Below, piece by piece: positions 48,786-60,339 of a DNA stretch of 64,000 bases (its first letter is position 1; each line of letters starts with the position of its first letter). This DNA is from Pyrus communis (lineage: Eukaryota; Streptophyta; Magnoliopsida; Rosales; Rosaceae), in assembly GCF_963583255.1 (NCBI RefSeq), contig NC_084814.1, positions 23,644,315 through 23,708,314 of the forward strand, written 5' to 3'. The notes below the pieces were generated by a model. The model saw only the letters and a program-made list of their open reading frames with translations, did not search any database and had not been told where the DNA came from. Both the position numbers and the translations under genes were made by a program.

Positions 48786-49499
48786 TGTTTTTTTTATATA
48801 TATAAAAAAAAAAAAAAAAAACTTAGAGCAATGTATATATGTATGAAATAAAAGCACAAGTCTTAACCAAAGAAAAAACCAATCAATCTCTTAACTTTTT
48901 AAGTTACACAAGCTATACTCATCCGTTTACTAAGGGAAAAAAAAAGCTATACTCATCATAGTTTACAATTATAAATGCAGATCAAAGTAAAAACAAAATT
49001 GATTGTTTAAAGAATACTGGAATATGAAAGGACCAATTGATTAATGCACGAGACGAAAAAAAATTGATCGAATGTAGCAACCAAACAGAACCACAATGTG
49101 ATAAGCTACGATAAAATGAACTCATTTGATATAAGTTGCTTTCTACTACATCCTACAAAACTCTGACATGTGCAACAAGATTACATTGATCTTCTTCACC
49201 AATTCATATGATCCACAATCAAAAGACGAAGCAATTCTTATAGGTAGGTCTAATCTAAGGTTAAATAAAGTTCGTTCATTATAATCTACTGAATTCTGAA
49301 TAAACAAATACCAAATTAGTGAGGCAGGGTGTTTTGGTTCAAGATCATAAAAATTTTCAAGTTTCGAACCCGAGTTTATATTTTGAAACCTCGTTGTTTT
49401 AGGGATCAAAATTCAGCTTATTAGTATTAAACGTTGACAAAATGTTGCATGCTTCACACTGACTTTGGTTAGGGCATGTTGGATGAAATTTTTGTATTG

Positions 49500-49645
49500 A
49501 TTTATATAAGGAATTGTTAATAGCACTCTAAAGATCTCATTCTACACTCCTTCCAAGTGTATTTTTTTTTTCTTCTAATTATAGAAAGTTTGGAGTGCCA
49601 AATGAGATTTTTGGAATGCTAATAATAATTCGCTTTATATATATA
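49500..49645. mobile_element. Short hairpin MITE, about 130 bp
   Basis: The left arm TTAATAGCACTCTAAAGATC ... CTACACTCC pairs with the right arm GGAGTGCCAAATGAGATTTT ... TGCTAATAATAA across a T-rich loop at 49560. The arms extend into TATATA at both sides. No open frame. Confidence 0.6.
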
Positions 49646-50069
49646 TATATTATGTTAGTGGGTTAATAGGGGAAGCCTAATAATCTAGGAGTGTGTTATC
49701 CACATATCTCTTTTTATTTCTCACACTCTTTGTTAATTTATGTTCGTTGATGTTTTTCAATTCATCCGATTCGATGGCCATAAACCAAAAAGATGTGGAA
49801 GAAGTAAAAAGAGGTGTGTGGATATCACATCTATAATCTAGTGACTTTGGCCCTTGCCATTCATGAGATGCCAGGTAGCAAGCAACAATTGTATAATATG
49901 ATTGAATCTTTTTTTTTTTTCCCCATATCATATTCTATGCTTTTAAATATAAAATAAGGGTTTGATATGAGTCGGGTTGGCCTTTTGGCCTTTGTGTGGA
50001 AAATGGTGCTGATTACTGCAGTCGCAAAAATGGAAGACTAACATACGGAAAACTAATGATAGGAGTCAT

Positions 50070-50878
50070 TTAGTATTACGATTAAGTGATATTAATTTTT
50101 ACTTATAAATAAGAGATTTTAGGTTCGATTTTTACCAAAAAGATAAATTTGAATCACAATGCTAGTGTGACATCCCACATCGCCCAGGGGAGTGATCCTT
50201 AAATGTATATTCCCATCTCTACCTAGCACGAGGCCTTTTGAGAGCTCACTGGCTTCGGGTTCCGTAGGAACTCCAAAGTTAAGCGAGAAGGGGGCTAGAG
50301 CAATCCCATGATGGGTGACCCACTGGGAAGTTGCTCGTGAGTTCCCAAAAACAAAACCGTGAGGGAATGGTAAGCCCAAAGCGGACAATATCGTGCTACG
50401 GTGGTGGAGCGAGTCTGGGAAGTGATCTACCCCGGGCCGGGATGTGACAATTTGGTATCAGAGCCTAACCCTGGTCGCGTGTATGCCGACAAGGACGTCG
50501 GGCCCCTAAGGGGGGTGGATTGTGACATCCCATATCGCCCAGAGGAGTGATCCTTAAATGTAGATTCTCATATCTACCTAGCACGAGGCCTTTTGGGAGC
50601 TCACTGGCTTCGGGTTCCGTAGGAACTCCGAAGTTAAGCGAGAAGGGGGCTAGAGCAATCCCATGATGGGTGACCCACTGGGAAGTTGCTCGTGAGTTCC
50701 CAAAAACAAAACCGTGAGGGAATGGTAAGCCCAAAACGGACAATATCGTGCTACGGTGGTGGAGCGGGCCCGGAAAGTGATCTACCCCCGGCCGGGATGT
50801 GACAACTAACTCATTGTGCAGCTAAACCTACTTTCTTTTCTTAGTATAAATAATATCGTTTGTTTTTGTAAAAAAACA
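50070..50878 (+). mobile_element. SINE family A copy 3, split by Cassandra
   Basis: The 5' part is 50070-50165, with box B GGTTCGATTT near 50131. The 3' part is 50805-50878 (CTAACTCATTGTGCAGC ... AGTATAAATAATATCGTTTG, then A-rich). The uninterrupted copies at 4279 and 24388 show that both parts belong to one element. Confidence 0.65.
50166..50804 (+). mobile_element. Cassandra TRIM nested in a SINE
   Basis: LTRs at 50166-50449 and 50521-50804, 284 bp each. The primer-binding site TTTGGTATCAGAGCC follows the left LTR, and a purine tract (AAGGGGGGTGGAT) precedes the right one. Both carry the 5S-like core. Flanks GCTAG and ACTAA fit an original GCTAA duplication with one mutation on each side, as the intact SINE copies suggest. 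The LTRs differ at a handful of sites, so it is older than the 8574-9214 copy. Confidence 0.9.
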
Positions 50879-51410
50879 ACCGAAGAATTAAAATTTGTCA
50901 GGTATAAAACTGGAAATTCATTAGGGTATTTTGGTCGGACTATATTGATTGAACTGATTTAGATTGAGCCTTGTTATAACTATTAAATAAAAATTTTACA
51001 TAATTTTTTATTAAAATTTAAAATGTTAAAGTCCCAATCATTATTTTTCTTTTGAAATAAATAAATTGTCTTCGAACAACGTGATCCAAGTTGAGCAAAT
51101 TCAATTGTAGTTGCATTGGGACATTGTAGTTGAATCCACGTGTTCCATATCTACGTGTTCAGCCTGTAACCACACTTCCAACCAAATATGGGAAAGAGAT
51201 CTTTTGTCCTGTAAAAGTAGCTTTCTGAATCTTTTGTACTGTGTTTGTAAGTACGCTGTCATTGTAGGCATCCGTGCAGGGACATCAGTCCGATCGTTTA
51301 GTTAGGTAGCCCCTAAAGAACGGACACCATGACTGAGTTATTCTTTGACGTGGGTGATTGTAAACCAGCTTCCCTTGATTATACGTACCATGTATGAGCT
51401 GAAAAGTTCT
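50879..51410. other. Intergenic, no gene
   Basis: No coding or RNA signal. A 23-bp word at 51349-51371 (ACGTGGGTGATTG... CCAGCT) recurs with one mismatch at 60378-60400, on the other side of the transposon nest. Confidence 0.4.
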
Positions 51411-52480
51411 ATTAGAGCAACTTCACCGTTGCAAAGGTTCTTTAGGATTATTCAGTATTTAATCCATCCAATAAATATTAATTATCTTTAATGAACAGTA
51501 ACTGCATTTTACATCTCCATCCCTATACTAAATAGTCATGGCAATAGATAATAAAATATTAGTATTTTTATTTATTTATAAAATAATACAAAATAATTTT
51601 ATTTGTAATTTCGGATAAGATTTTTAATCATTCTCGTTGAGCCACATGTTATTATCTGAAAATATAATTATTGGTGATGGATTTTGATAAGATTTTTATC
51701 CAATACCATCGTACCATGTGTCGTTATTTTTTCAGAATCGTTGATGATAGATTTCCGATAAGATTTTTAACCAATCACGTTGCGCCACGTGTCACGTCTA
51801 TTTACAATCTTTGAGGATAGATTTCGATCAGATTTTTAACGAATGACGACATGCCACATGACATTATCTACAACCTAATCCTTTCTAAATCCTCGATATA
51901 ATCCACCATTCATCCTTAGAAATCTCACACCAATTTTCTTAAGATCTCTATCATTATTCATAGTTGCTGCTTACTTCTTACAATGTCTTATTCTTCAAGG
52001 ATGATGTGGGAAATCGATCAGCAAGAGGAAGAATTGTTTAACCAATAAGAAGGAATGTTCAATCTCCAAGTGCCCCAAAATGAGATGGAAGAGGATGATG
52101 AGCATAGAATAGGAGATGATGAAGCAAGAATGGCCAGAGCCTCACATTCTCGTCGAGTCATCCAAGCTGTGGCTCAGATTTGCAGGTCCAGCTGTTCCGC
52201 AAACCTTGATAGAAGTAGGCAACGACAAGGTACAGATCTCTTAGACGATTATGTTGTTCATAACAGTGCATTCCCTGATACGTAATTTAGACGTCGTTTT
52301 AGAATGGAACGATATTTGTTCAACAAAATCATGATTATTGTTTGTAACCATGATTTTTACTTTGTGCAAAAGAATGATGTTTTTGGTGTTATGGGTCTCC
52401 TTTCTGAGTAAAAAATTATTGCTACCTTGCGGATGCTTGCATATGGAAAATCTACAAACCAAGTGGATGAGATAGTAGAT
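51411..52480 (+). mobile_element. Truncated PIF/Harbinger element with transposase relic
   Basis: Left end AGAGCAACTTCACCGTTGCA, preceded by TTA-like sequence typical of Harbinger target sites. At 51617-51880 there are about four imperfect 70-bp sub-terminal repeats (GATAAGATTTTTAACCAAT, GCCACGTGTC). An ATG at 51983 opens a frame related to plant HARBI1-like proteins: NSAFPDT, FRRRFRMERYLFNKI, MRMLAYG-type LRMLAYGKSTNQVDEI. It is broken by stops at 52046, 52283 and about 52409. The DDE catalytic half and the right terminus are missing; at about 52480 the sequence changes abruptly to a minus-strand LINE. Confidence 0.75.
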
Positions 52481-54211
52481 AGCTTTTGGGTTTGGAACTT
52501 TCGGAATAAGCACCACATGCGTGGAATTAATACGGTTAGGAATGAGATGTCCCATCATAAGGTCCTCAATCAACCCATTGACTTCAATCATAAGATGATC
52601 CCAAAAAGATTGATAAAATAGCCCTAGAAACCATCAGGTCTAGAGCCTTGAGTCTCCCCATTTGAAAAACAGCCACCTGAATCTCCTCAGTTGAAACCTG
52701 TGCAAGAAGGGATGCATTCATATCATCCGTCACTTCAGGCTGAATGCAATCTAAAACTGTGCCCCACTCACGTGCTCCCACGGATGTAAAAAGTTTAACA
52801 AAGCGTATCAATGGCTTTTGCTACCCGTTGAAGACTCTTAAGCCACTGCCCGTGTTCATCTTTAATTTTGATCACCTTATTTCTTCTTCGCCGCTGTAAG
52901 CCATTTTACTCTAGAGCGCTGTTGCTAGTAGCTTTCCTCATGCCGCCACAATGCATCAACCTCCACAGAAAAATCCTCAATTTGCTTCTGATTCATGTCC
53001 CAATCTTCTTGCAATTGCCCATGATGTTCCAATTTTGCCTCAATTTGTTGCCCTCGACAATTAACTTAGAACGGCAATCATTCACCCTTTTATTCCATTT
53101 GGACAGACTGTCACCTAAAAAAGGCATCTCCTAACAGCTTCTCACAATATCCTGACACTCCACCTCATTGGACCAATATGCTTCAAATCGAAATAATCGT
53201 TTGCCTTTACATTGTGGCTCACCTTGGACAATTAGAGGATCCGAGCCCATCACGGTAGCATGAGAGACATAGGTGTTAGGCCACATCTCGAGCCACTTCT
53301 GATTGACTAAACCACGGTCTAATCGAGCCTCCGCAAGATGACCATTGCGATGTCCCCGTCGAGTAAATTTGGGCCCATGAAACTCCAAGTCTAACAACTC
53401 CATATTATTCATAAAGTCTCCCAGATATTTCTCCCGATTATGTCTTATCACCACTTCCCCCGACTTCTCCCAATTGCATAAAAAATCATTGAAGTCACCT
53501 CCACAAATCCACGGTATGGTGGTCGGATAAAAGTCGTTGTTCATTTGCTGCCAAAAAGCCGTCTTTTTTGCGTGATAAGGAGTACCATGCACCCCTGTGA
53601 ATCTGAACGCCCAATTTGAATCCACAATCCTACAATGTGCATCAATTAAATGTCTCGAAAAGTCCACCTCCACAAAATCATCCCACCATAAACTCAATCC
53701 ACCGCCACCGCCCTCATCTCACCTATGTTTATCCTGCATTTCTTTCTCCGATAGTGCCTCCAGACAGTCCCATATATCTTGATACTCAATTGGAAGTTCC
53801 TGCAATTCCTCCTCTGCATATATCGCCCGTTCCATCATTAAACATCGCTCTCGAATACTCATTTTCCTGAGTTGATTAGCCGTTCTCCTCTTTCTCTCCA
53901 TTACATTTGCCGACAGTTCAATAGCCCTACTTTTCTTCTTCAGGGATTGAGCCGATCCTGTGGCCACGTCTGATGACTCAGCACCCCGTTTAGAAGAACT
54001 GCCCCCTGATTCCCATTAAATGGGAATCGACCTCCTTGTTGGAATTGTTGGTGAGCTATAACGGCCTCCTCCAGAATTTCCTCAATCCTCACTGACGTAC
54101 CTAAAGGTAAATTTGGATGAATGTCCACAGAATGAGTACTCGTGGAATCCATTGAACCCAATCTCTGCTCAACCTGATGTTGCATCTGTGAGGAGCTTTT
54201 AGTCGGAATCC
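52481..54211 (-). mobile_element. LINE relic, ORF2 5' part and ORF1 end
   Basis: Read on the minus strand it holds an apurinic-type endonuclease domain (53697-53131: DAHCRIVDSNWAFRFTGVHG, PWICGGDFNDFL, LDRGLVNQKWLEMWP), then a linker (52811-52584: AREWGTVLDCIQPEV) and the first residues of a reverse transcriptase (STHVVLIPKVPNPKA), where it is cut at about 52481. 54185-53719 carries ORF1/ORF2 junction sequence. Stops interrupt the frame. Its other half is 58896-59990; the two are separated by a copia element. Confidence 0.8.
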
Positions 54212-57200
54212 TGTTGAAGTTATCCGAGATTCTAGATGATAGGGTTCCTTTATTCTAGGGTTTATTCATGGACGTGCTAATAACCCTCCTACACTTGAGG
54301 GGCAAGTTTGTTTGTTTTCTGTTTTGACTTAGTCGATTACCACGATTCTAGGGTTTGTTTATCGTGGGTTGTTATTTCACTTTCTGGTTGATGTAAAGCT
54401 ATATAATAGCTAGTTGATGTCTTTAAGTTCAATAAGAATTCTCCCGAGTTTATCAGTGCAATATACTTTGTGTTCACAAAAGCTTTACGCTAACCTAGTT
54501 CAGTTCCAACATCTGGTATCAGAGCCCCATCACGGGGCCTGACCAAAAATCTGCAAACACAGTTGTGTGTGTAAGAGAACAAGAACATGACGTCCGAGAA
54601 TAGCTTTGTGCAACCTGCCATCCCGAGGCTCGATGGGCACTATGATCACTGAAGTATGCTTATGGAAAACTTTCTTCGTTCCAAGGAGTATTGGAATCTG
54701 GTGGAGACAGGAATTACTACAGTCGCAAGATGAGCTAACTCTAGTGATTTGCAGAAGAAGGCACTTGAGGAGCTGAAGTTGAAGACTTGAAGGCCAAGAA
54801 CTACCTGTTTCAGGCCATTGATCGTTCAATCCTGGAAACGATCTTGAAGAAGGACACGGCGAATGACATATGGGATTCCTTGAAGTAGAAGTATCAAAGG
54901 ACATCGCGTGTGAAACGTGCTCAGTTGCAGGCACTTCGAAAAGAGTTCGAAGTATTGCATATGAAGACTGGAGAAACTGTCAATGATTACTTTGGAAGAA
55001 CACTCATTATAGCTAATAAGATGAGGGTGCATGGAGAAAGAATGGAAGATGTAGTGATCATTGAGAAAATTTTGAGGTCTATGACTTCAAAATTTGACTA
55101 TGTTGTTTGTTCGATCGAGGAGTCAAATGACTTGGATACTCTATCCATTGATGAACTTCAGAGCAGTCTTCTTGTGCATGAACAAAGGATGAGTCGGCAT
55201 GTGGTGGATGAATAAGCTCTCCAAGTAATCACTGGAGTCCAACAAGGAGGAAGAAGTGGTGGTCGTGGCTCCTATCGTGGAAGAGGAAGAGGAAGGGGTA
55301 GATTTGGGTTCGACAAGTCTATCCTGGAATGCTACAACTGTCACAAGCTAGGGCATTTTCAGTGGGAATGCCCTAAGAAGGTTAAGGACTCTAAGGCTAA
55401 TTTTGCAGAAACAAAGGAAGAAATGCTGCTAATAGCGCAAGTGGATGTCAAGGAAGCTGAGATGGAGCATGTTTGGTTTCTTGATTCTAGGTGTAGCAAC
55501 CATATGTGTGGTAGCAAGGAAGCATTTATTGAAATAGATGCCAATTTCCGAGAGTCAATCAAGCTGGGAAACAACTTCAGTCTCAGTGTGCAAGGCAAGG
55601 GCAAAGTGCGAATAGAGGTGCATGAGACCATGCATGTGATTACAGAAGTCTTCTTTGTACCTGAATTAAAGAATAACTTATTGAGTATCGGTCAACTACA
55701 AGAGGGGGGACTTACAGTGCTAATGCAACATGGCAAGTGTAAGATCTTCCACCCTGAGAAAGGTTTCATACTTGAAATTGATATGACATACAATAGGATG
55801 TTTGCCTTGGTTGCTCGCTGCCCAGTAAAGACACAAAGTTGTCTCTCCCTGACAACTACAGATCAAGCAGATCGTTGACATTATCGATATGGACATTTAA
55901 GTTGGAGCGGATTGAAGGTGCTACAACAAAAGAATATGGTTGAAGGGCTGCCAAAGTTCAAAGCCTCTCAGAAAGTGTGTGAAGGCTGTCTTGTGGGGAA
56001 GCAACATCATGACTCTTTTCCCAGGGAAAGTGCGTGGAGAGCCTCGAAGATCATTCAGTTGATACATGCTGACATTTGTGGTCCCATAAACCCAATCTCA
56101 AACAGTAAGAAGAGATATCTCATAACTTTTATTGATGATTATAGTAGAAGAACTTAGGTTTATTTTCTGGTGGAGAAATCAGAAGCTTTTGCAGTGTTCA
56201 AGATGTATAAAGCCAAAGTGGAGAAGGAAACAAGAGCATTCATAAGAAGTTTGAGGACGGATCGAGGAGGTGAGTTCACATCACATGAATTTACAGATTT
56301 TTGCAATGAAAATGGCATTCACAGACAGTTGACAGCTGCCTACACGCCTCAACAAAACGGCATTGCTGAGTGAAAGAATCGAACCATCATGAATATGGTT
56401 CGATGTATGTTATCAGAGAAGTTTATTCCAAAGACTTTCTGGCCAGAAGCAGTGAACTGGGCAGTTCACGTGTTGAATCGAAGTCCAACCCTTGCTGTGA
56501 AAAGCAAGACACCTGAGGAAACATGGAGTGGGTGCAAACCATCGGTGGAGCATTTTAGGGTCTTTGGTTGCATCTCTCATGTGCACGTACCTAATAGCAA
56601 AAGAGTGAAACTTGATGACAAAAGCATCAAATGCATATTGTTGGGGGTAAGTGAAGAATCCAAAGCTTATAGATTGTTTAACCCCGTCTCAAACAAAATT
56701 ATTATAAGTCGAGATGTAGTATTTGAGGAAGATCAACAATGGATTTGGGATGAAAGTCATGAGGAAGCTATCTTAGCTGATCTTGATGAAGAAACAGTTA
56801 CCGAAGATGAAGGAAATGAAGAAGAAGATAAAGAAGAATCTGAAGCTCATGAGTCGGATGGTGATAACTCATTCGAATCAGAAGATGTCACAAATGAAGG
56901 CAGTGCACCTCAAGAGGGACGAGCTCGAAGGCCACCAATTTGGATGAGAGACTATGACACTGGTGAAGGTCTCTCTGATGAAGAAAGTATGAACCTGGCT
57001 CATCTAGCCTTGTTTACTAACGGCGATCCCACTACTTATTGCGAAGCCATGAAGAGTGAGAAGTGGAAACAAGCAATGGATCGAGAAATAGAAGCAATAG
57101 AAAAGAATAATACATGGGAGTTGATTGACCTACCATCAGGAGGAAAAACTATTGGAGTAAAGTGGGTTTTCAAGACAAAACTAAATGAAAATAGAGAGGT

Positions 57201-58895
57201 GGACAAGTACAAGGCTCGACTTGTTGCCAAGGGGTATAGCCAACAATATGGAGTATATTTTTCTGAAGTGTTCGCACCAGTGGCACGATTGGATACAATT
57301 CGAATGGTTATTTCCCTTGCTGCACAAAGGAATTGGAAGATCTACCAACTCGATGTCAAATCAGCTTTCTTGCATGGAGAGATTAATGAAGAAGTCTTTG
57401 TTGAACAACCACCTGGATATGAACAGAAGGGAAGCGAAGCCAAGGTATATCGTCTCAAGAATGCGTTATATGGGCTCAAGCAGGCTCCACGAGCATGGTA
57501 CAGTCGAATAGAGGCATATTTTATCAAGAAAGGCTTCAACAAATGTCCCTTTGAGCAAACATTGTTTATCAAGATAGCCAATGAAGGTAAAATATTGATT
57601 GTATGCCTATATGTTGATGATCTTATTTTCACTGGGAATGATGGAGTGTTGTTTGAGCAATTTAAGAAATCCATGATGATTGAGTTTGATATGACTGATC
57701 TCGGACAAATGAGGTACTTTCTTGGCATTGAAGTAATACAGACATCATATGGTATTTTTATGAGTCAACGTAAGTATGCACATAAAGTGTTAGAAAGGTT
57801 TAACATGGGTCAGTGCAACTCAGTGCATAACCCTGCGGTTCCTGGTTTCAAACTCACTCGTGATGAAGGAAGAGCGAGAGTAGATAGCATATTTTATAAG
57901 CAGATGGTTGGAAGTCTTATGTACTTAACAGCTACACAACCTGATCTTATGTACACTGTAAGCCTAATCAGCAGGTACATGGAGTATCCTACTGAGACTC
58001 ATGTGATGGCAGCCAAAAGGATTTTAAGGTACATAAAGGGCACTGTTGAGTTTGGGGTATTCTACAAGAAGGGAGGAGATGAAAGGCTTATCGGCTATAC
58101 AGACAGTGACTATGCTGGTGATCAAGATGATAGAAAGAGCATGTCAGATTATGTATTTATGATGAATTCAGGAGCAGTCTCATGTTCCTCGAAGAAGCAA
58201 CCAGTGGTCACTCTTTCCACCACTGAAGCAGAGTTCATTGCTGCAGCTTCAAGTGCGTGTCAAGTAGTGTGGTTAAGAAGGATTTTGAGTAGTTTGAATT
58301 TAAGGCAAACTGGTCCGACAGTGGTTTATTGTGATAATGTCTTAACCATTAAGCTTTCAAAGAATCCAGTAATGCATGGTCGTAGTAAACATATAGATGT
58401 AAGGTTTCATTTCCTTCGAGATCTTGTCAAAGATGAGGTAGTGGAGTTGCTGCAGTGTTTTACGCAGGAGCAGATAGCAGACATAATGACGAAGCAGCTG
58501 AAACTTGAAGTATTTCAGAAGCTGCGAGATTTAATGGGTGTTTGCAAATGCCCTAGAATAAACTGAATATCAATGATATTCAGTTTAAGGGAGGATGTTG
58601 AAGTTATCCTAGATTCTAGATGATAGGGTTCCTTTATTCTAGGGTTTATTCCTGGACATGCTAATAACCCTCCTACACTTGAGGGACAAGTTTGTTTGTT
58701 TTCTGTTTTGACTTAGTCGATTACCACGATTCTAGGGTTTGTTTATCGTGGGTTGTTATTTCACTTTTTGGTTGATGTAAAGCTATATAATAGCTAGTTG
58801 ATGTCTTTCAGTTCAATAAGAATTCTCCCGAGTTTATCAGTGGAATATACTTTGTGTTCACAAAAGCTTTACGTTAACCTAGTTCAGTTCCAACA
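54212..58895 (+). mobile_element. Ty1/copia LTR retrotransposon, complete structure, defective genes
   Basis: 4684 bp with 300-bp LTRs (54212-54511 and 58596-58895) reading TGTTG...CAACA, flanked by a perfect AATCC duplication (54207-54211 and 58896-58900). The primer-binding site TCTGGTATCAGAGCC follows the left LTR, and a purine tract AAGGGAGGA precedes the right one. By eye the LTRs differ at about 8 of 300 positions, all substitutions, so the insertion is moderately young. It lies inside a LINE in the opposite orientation. Confidence 0.96.
54587..58566 (+). pseudogene. copia gag-pol polyprotein, interrupted
   Basis: Order of domains: gag (54587-55400) with a zinc knuckle CYNCHKLGHFQWEC near 55330; protease near 55470, where the expected DSG is DSR; integrase zinc finger and core (about 55890-56500: CEGCLVGKQHH, TDRGGEFTS, YTPQQNG); reverse transcriptase (about 57080-57800) with YVDD; RNase H (about 58080-58300: YTDSDYAGD, STTEAEFIA). 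PR-INT-RT-RH order is diagnostic of copia. From 54910 onward a single frame is kept, broken by stops at 55213, 55876, 56156 and 56371. Earlier gag has further stops and a frame change near 54790. The 725-codon stretch 56389-58566 is open. Several stops look like C-to-T or G-to-A changes, as after methylation-linked decay. Confidence 0.92.
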
Positions 58896-59990
58896 AATCC
58901 AGTGTCCCGGGTTTAGCAGCATGTCATCCGTTCTTCTCTCCAGTCTTCGCCATCGTTTTTTATTTGTAGTCCTACTACCAGTCCCAATATTCGGGGGCTG
59001 CACCCTCTAACTACCCTGATCCCTATCCTCCTGGCCATCATGTCGTTGTTCATATCGTTGTATGGGAATCGGAACTTCACGTCTTTGTGTCCCAGCCCGT
59101 CGTCTAGTATCCGAACTGACAGTTAAGTATCTCTGAGGTTCCACCATTTCTCTAATTGGTGCCGTGCGAGTCCAATCTCCGTACCTCGCAGCACCCCCTT
59201 GCGTTGGTTCCAAAGAACATTCTGTCTTCGCATGGTCAATTATTCCGCATCTGTAACAAAAATCTTGGAGTCGTTCATACCGGAACTCAACCCAAGTCTC
59301 TTCGGTATCTTCTCTAGATAGCCAACAACCTGTGGTTAATGGATTCATGGTATTCACTACAACTCTGGCTCGAAGAAAACCACGTGCACTCGCTGGATTT
59401 TCTGTCTCCAACAACTCTCCAATTTGTGCAGCAAGCCTCCTGGCATTAGGTTCTGAACATAAGTTTAACGGCACCCCGTGTATCTGGACCCACCAAAGCT
59501 AGAACTGGTGGCCACCTCTGTATTGAGAAGTGTTGCTTCATAACTGCCCACGGGACTCGATTAAATATCTGTGTTGCTGTACTATATCTGGCACTTGAGA
59601 GATTTTTCAGTGTGACCGGTACACAGAGTGGTACACCACGTGTCATTAAATAAATAGTAGGATATGTGTGCTAAAAAGTTTATAATTTAAAAAATAAAAT
59701 TTCTCACCATTCCTATTAAAGCACGAGGTGTACCACTTGTATTCTCGTCACAACTAAAAATTTCTCCGGACACAGTGATAATGAACAGATTTTCCCGTAT
59801 CCATTTGATGTCGATATCCCTTAAATCCTTCCAAGCAGCACGAAGTATATTACGAATTCCCCATTTATTTAGAGTTCTGTTAACTAAAGCCTTTCCCACA
59901 AGTTTGACCCCATGTTCCCACAAGTTGAAACGTTCTTGGAGAAGACTTGGTCACACGCTCATACAAGCAAAAGACCAAAGTTCGTAGGAT
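58896..59990 (-). mobile_element. LINE relic, ORF1 part
   Basis: On the minus strand: a DUF4283-like start (WEHGVKLVGKALVNRTLNKW, LRDIDIKWIRENLFIITV; 59923-59687), then VPWAVMKQHFSIQRWPPVLA, then a CCHC-type knuckle (RYERLQDFCYRCGIIDHAK; 59474-59007). The frame shifts between pieces. It continues across the copia element into 54211-52481, giving one LINE of about 2.8 kb remaining, truncated at both ends. Confidence 0.8.
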
Positions 59991-60107
59991 GTACTTCGTG
60001 ACCGAGATAATCTTCCACAATTTTCTTACCCACACAGACGGTTGAAACAGATGGAAATGACAATAAAGCCACAAGAAGAAAAGGTAAATGGAAGGACCTG
60101 GGCTCAA

Positions 60108-60335
60108 TCACGCTAGGACGGTTCTGCTCTTCACTACTAGGTTCTTCATGAGCTCCCTGGGTATGTGGGAATAATTGCTCCGGTAAAGTTGTTGGGCGTA
60201 ATTACTGTAATTCCTTTTGCCACCGCCTGTAGTTCCAAATGTAAAATTACCAAAGCACAATTGAGTAATAGCTGCTAGGATTACAGCAGAAGCAACTTTA
60301 CCAGAAAATTGAAGAGAAAAGATCTTTCTTTTCAT
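60108..60335 (-). other. Orphan ORF, 75 codons, secretory-like N-terminus
   Basis: ATG at 60335, start MKRKIFSLQFSGKVASAVIL followed by a hydrophobic run, then GGGKRNYSNYAQQLYRSNYS and a stop. The basic plus hydrophobic start resembles a signal peptide or a membrane anchor. No homologue is recognised and no splice continuation is evident. It may be a relic beside the LINE. Confidence 0.25.
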
Positions 60336-60339
60336 AAAT

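Noticed and set aside
52868..53134. Plus-strand ORF within the LINE region
   Set aside because: Antisense of decayed LINE ORF2 sequence between the endonuclease and reverse-transcriptase parts.
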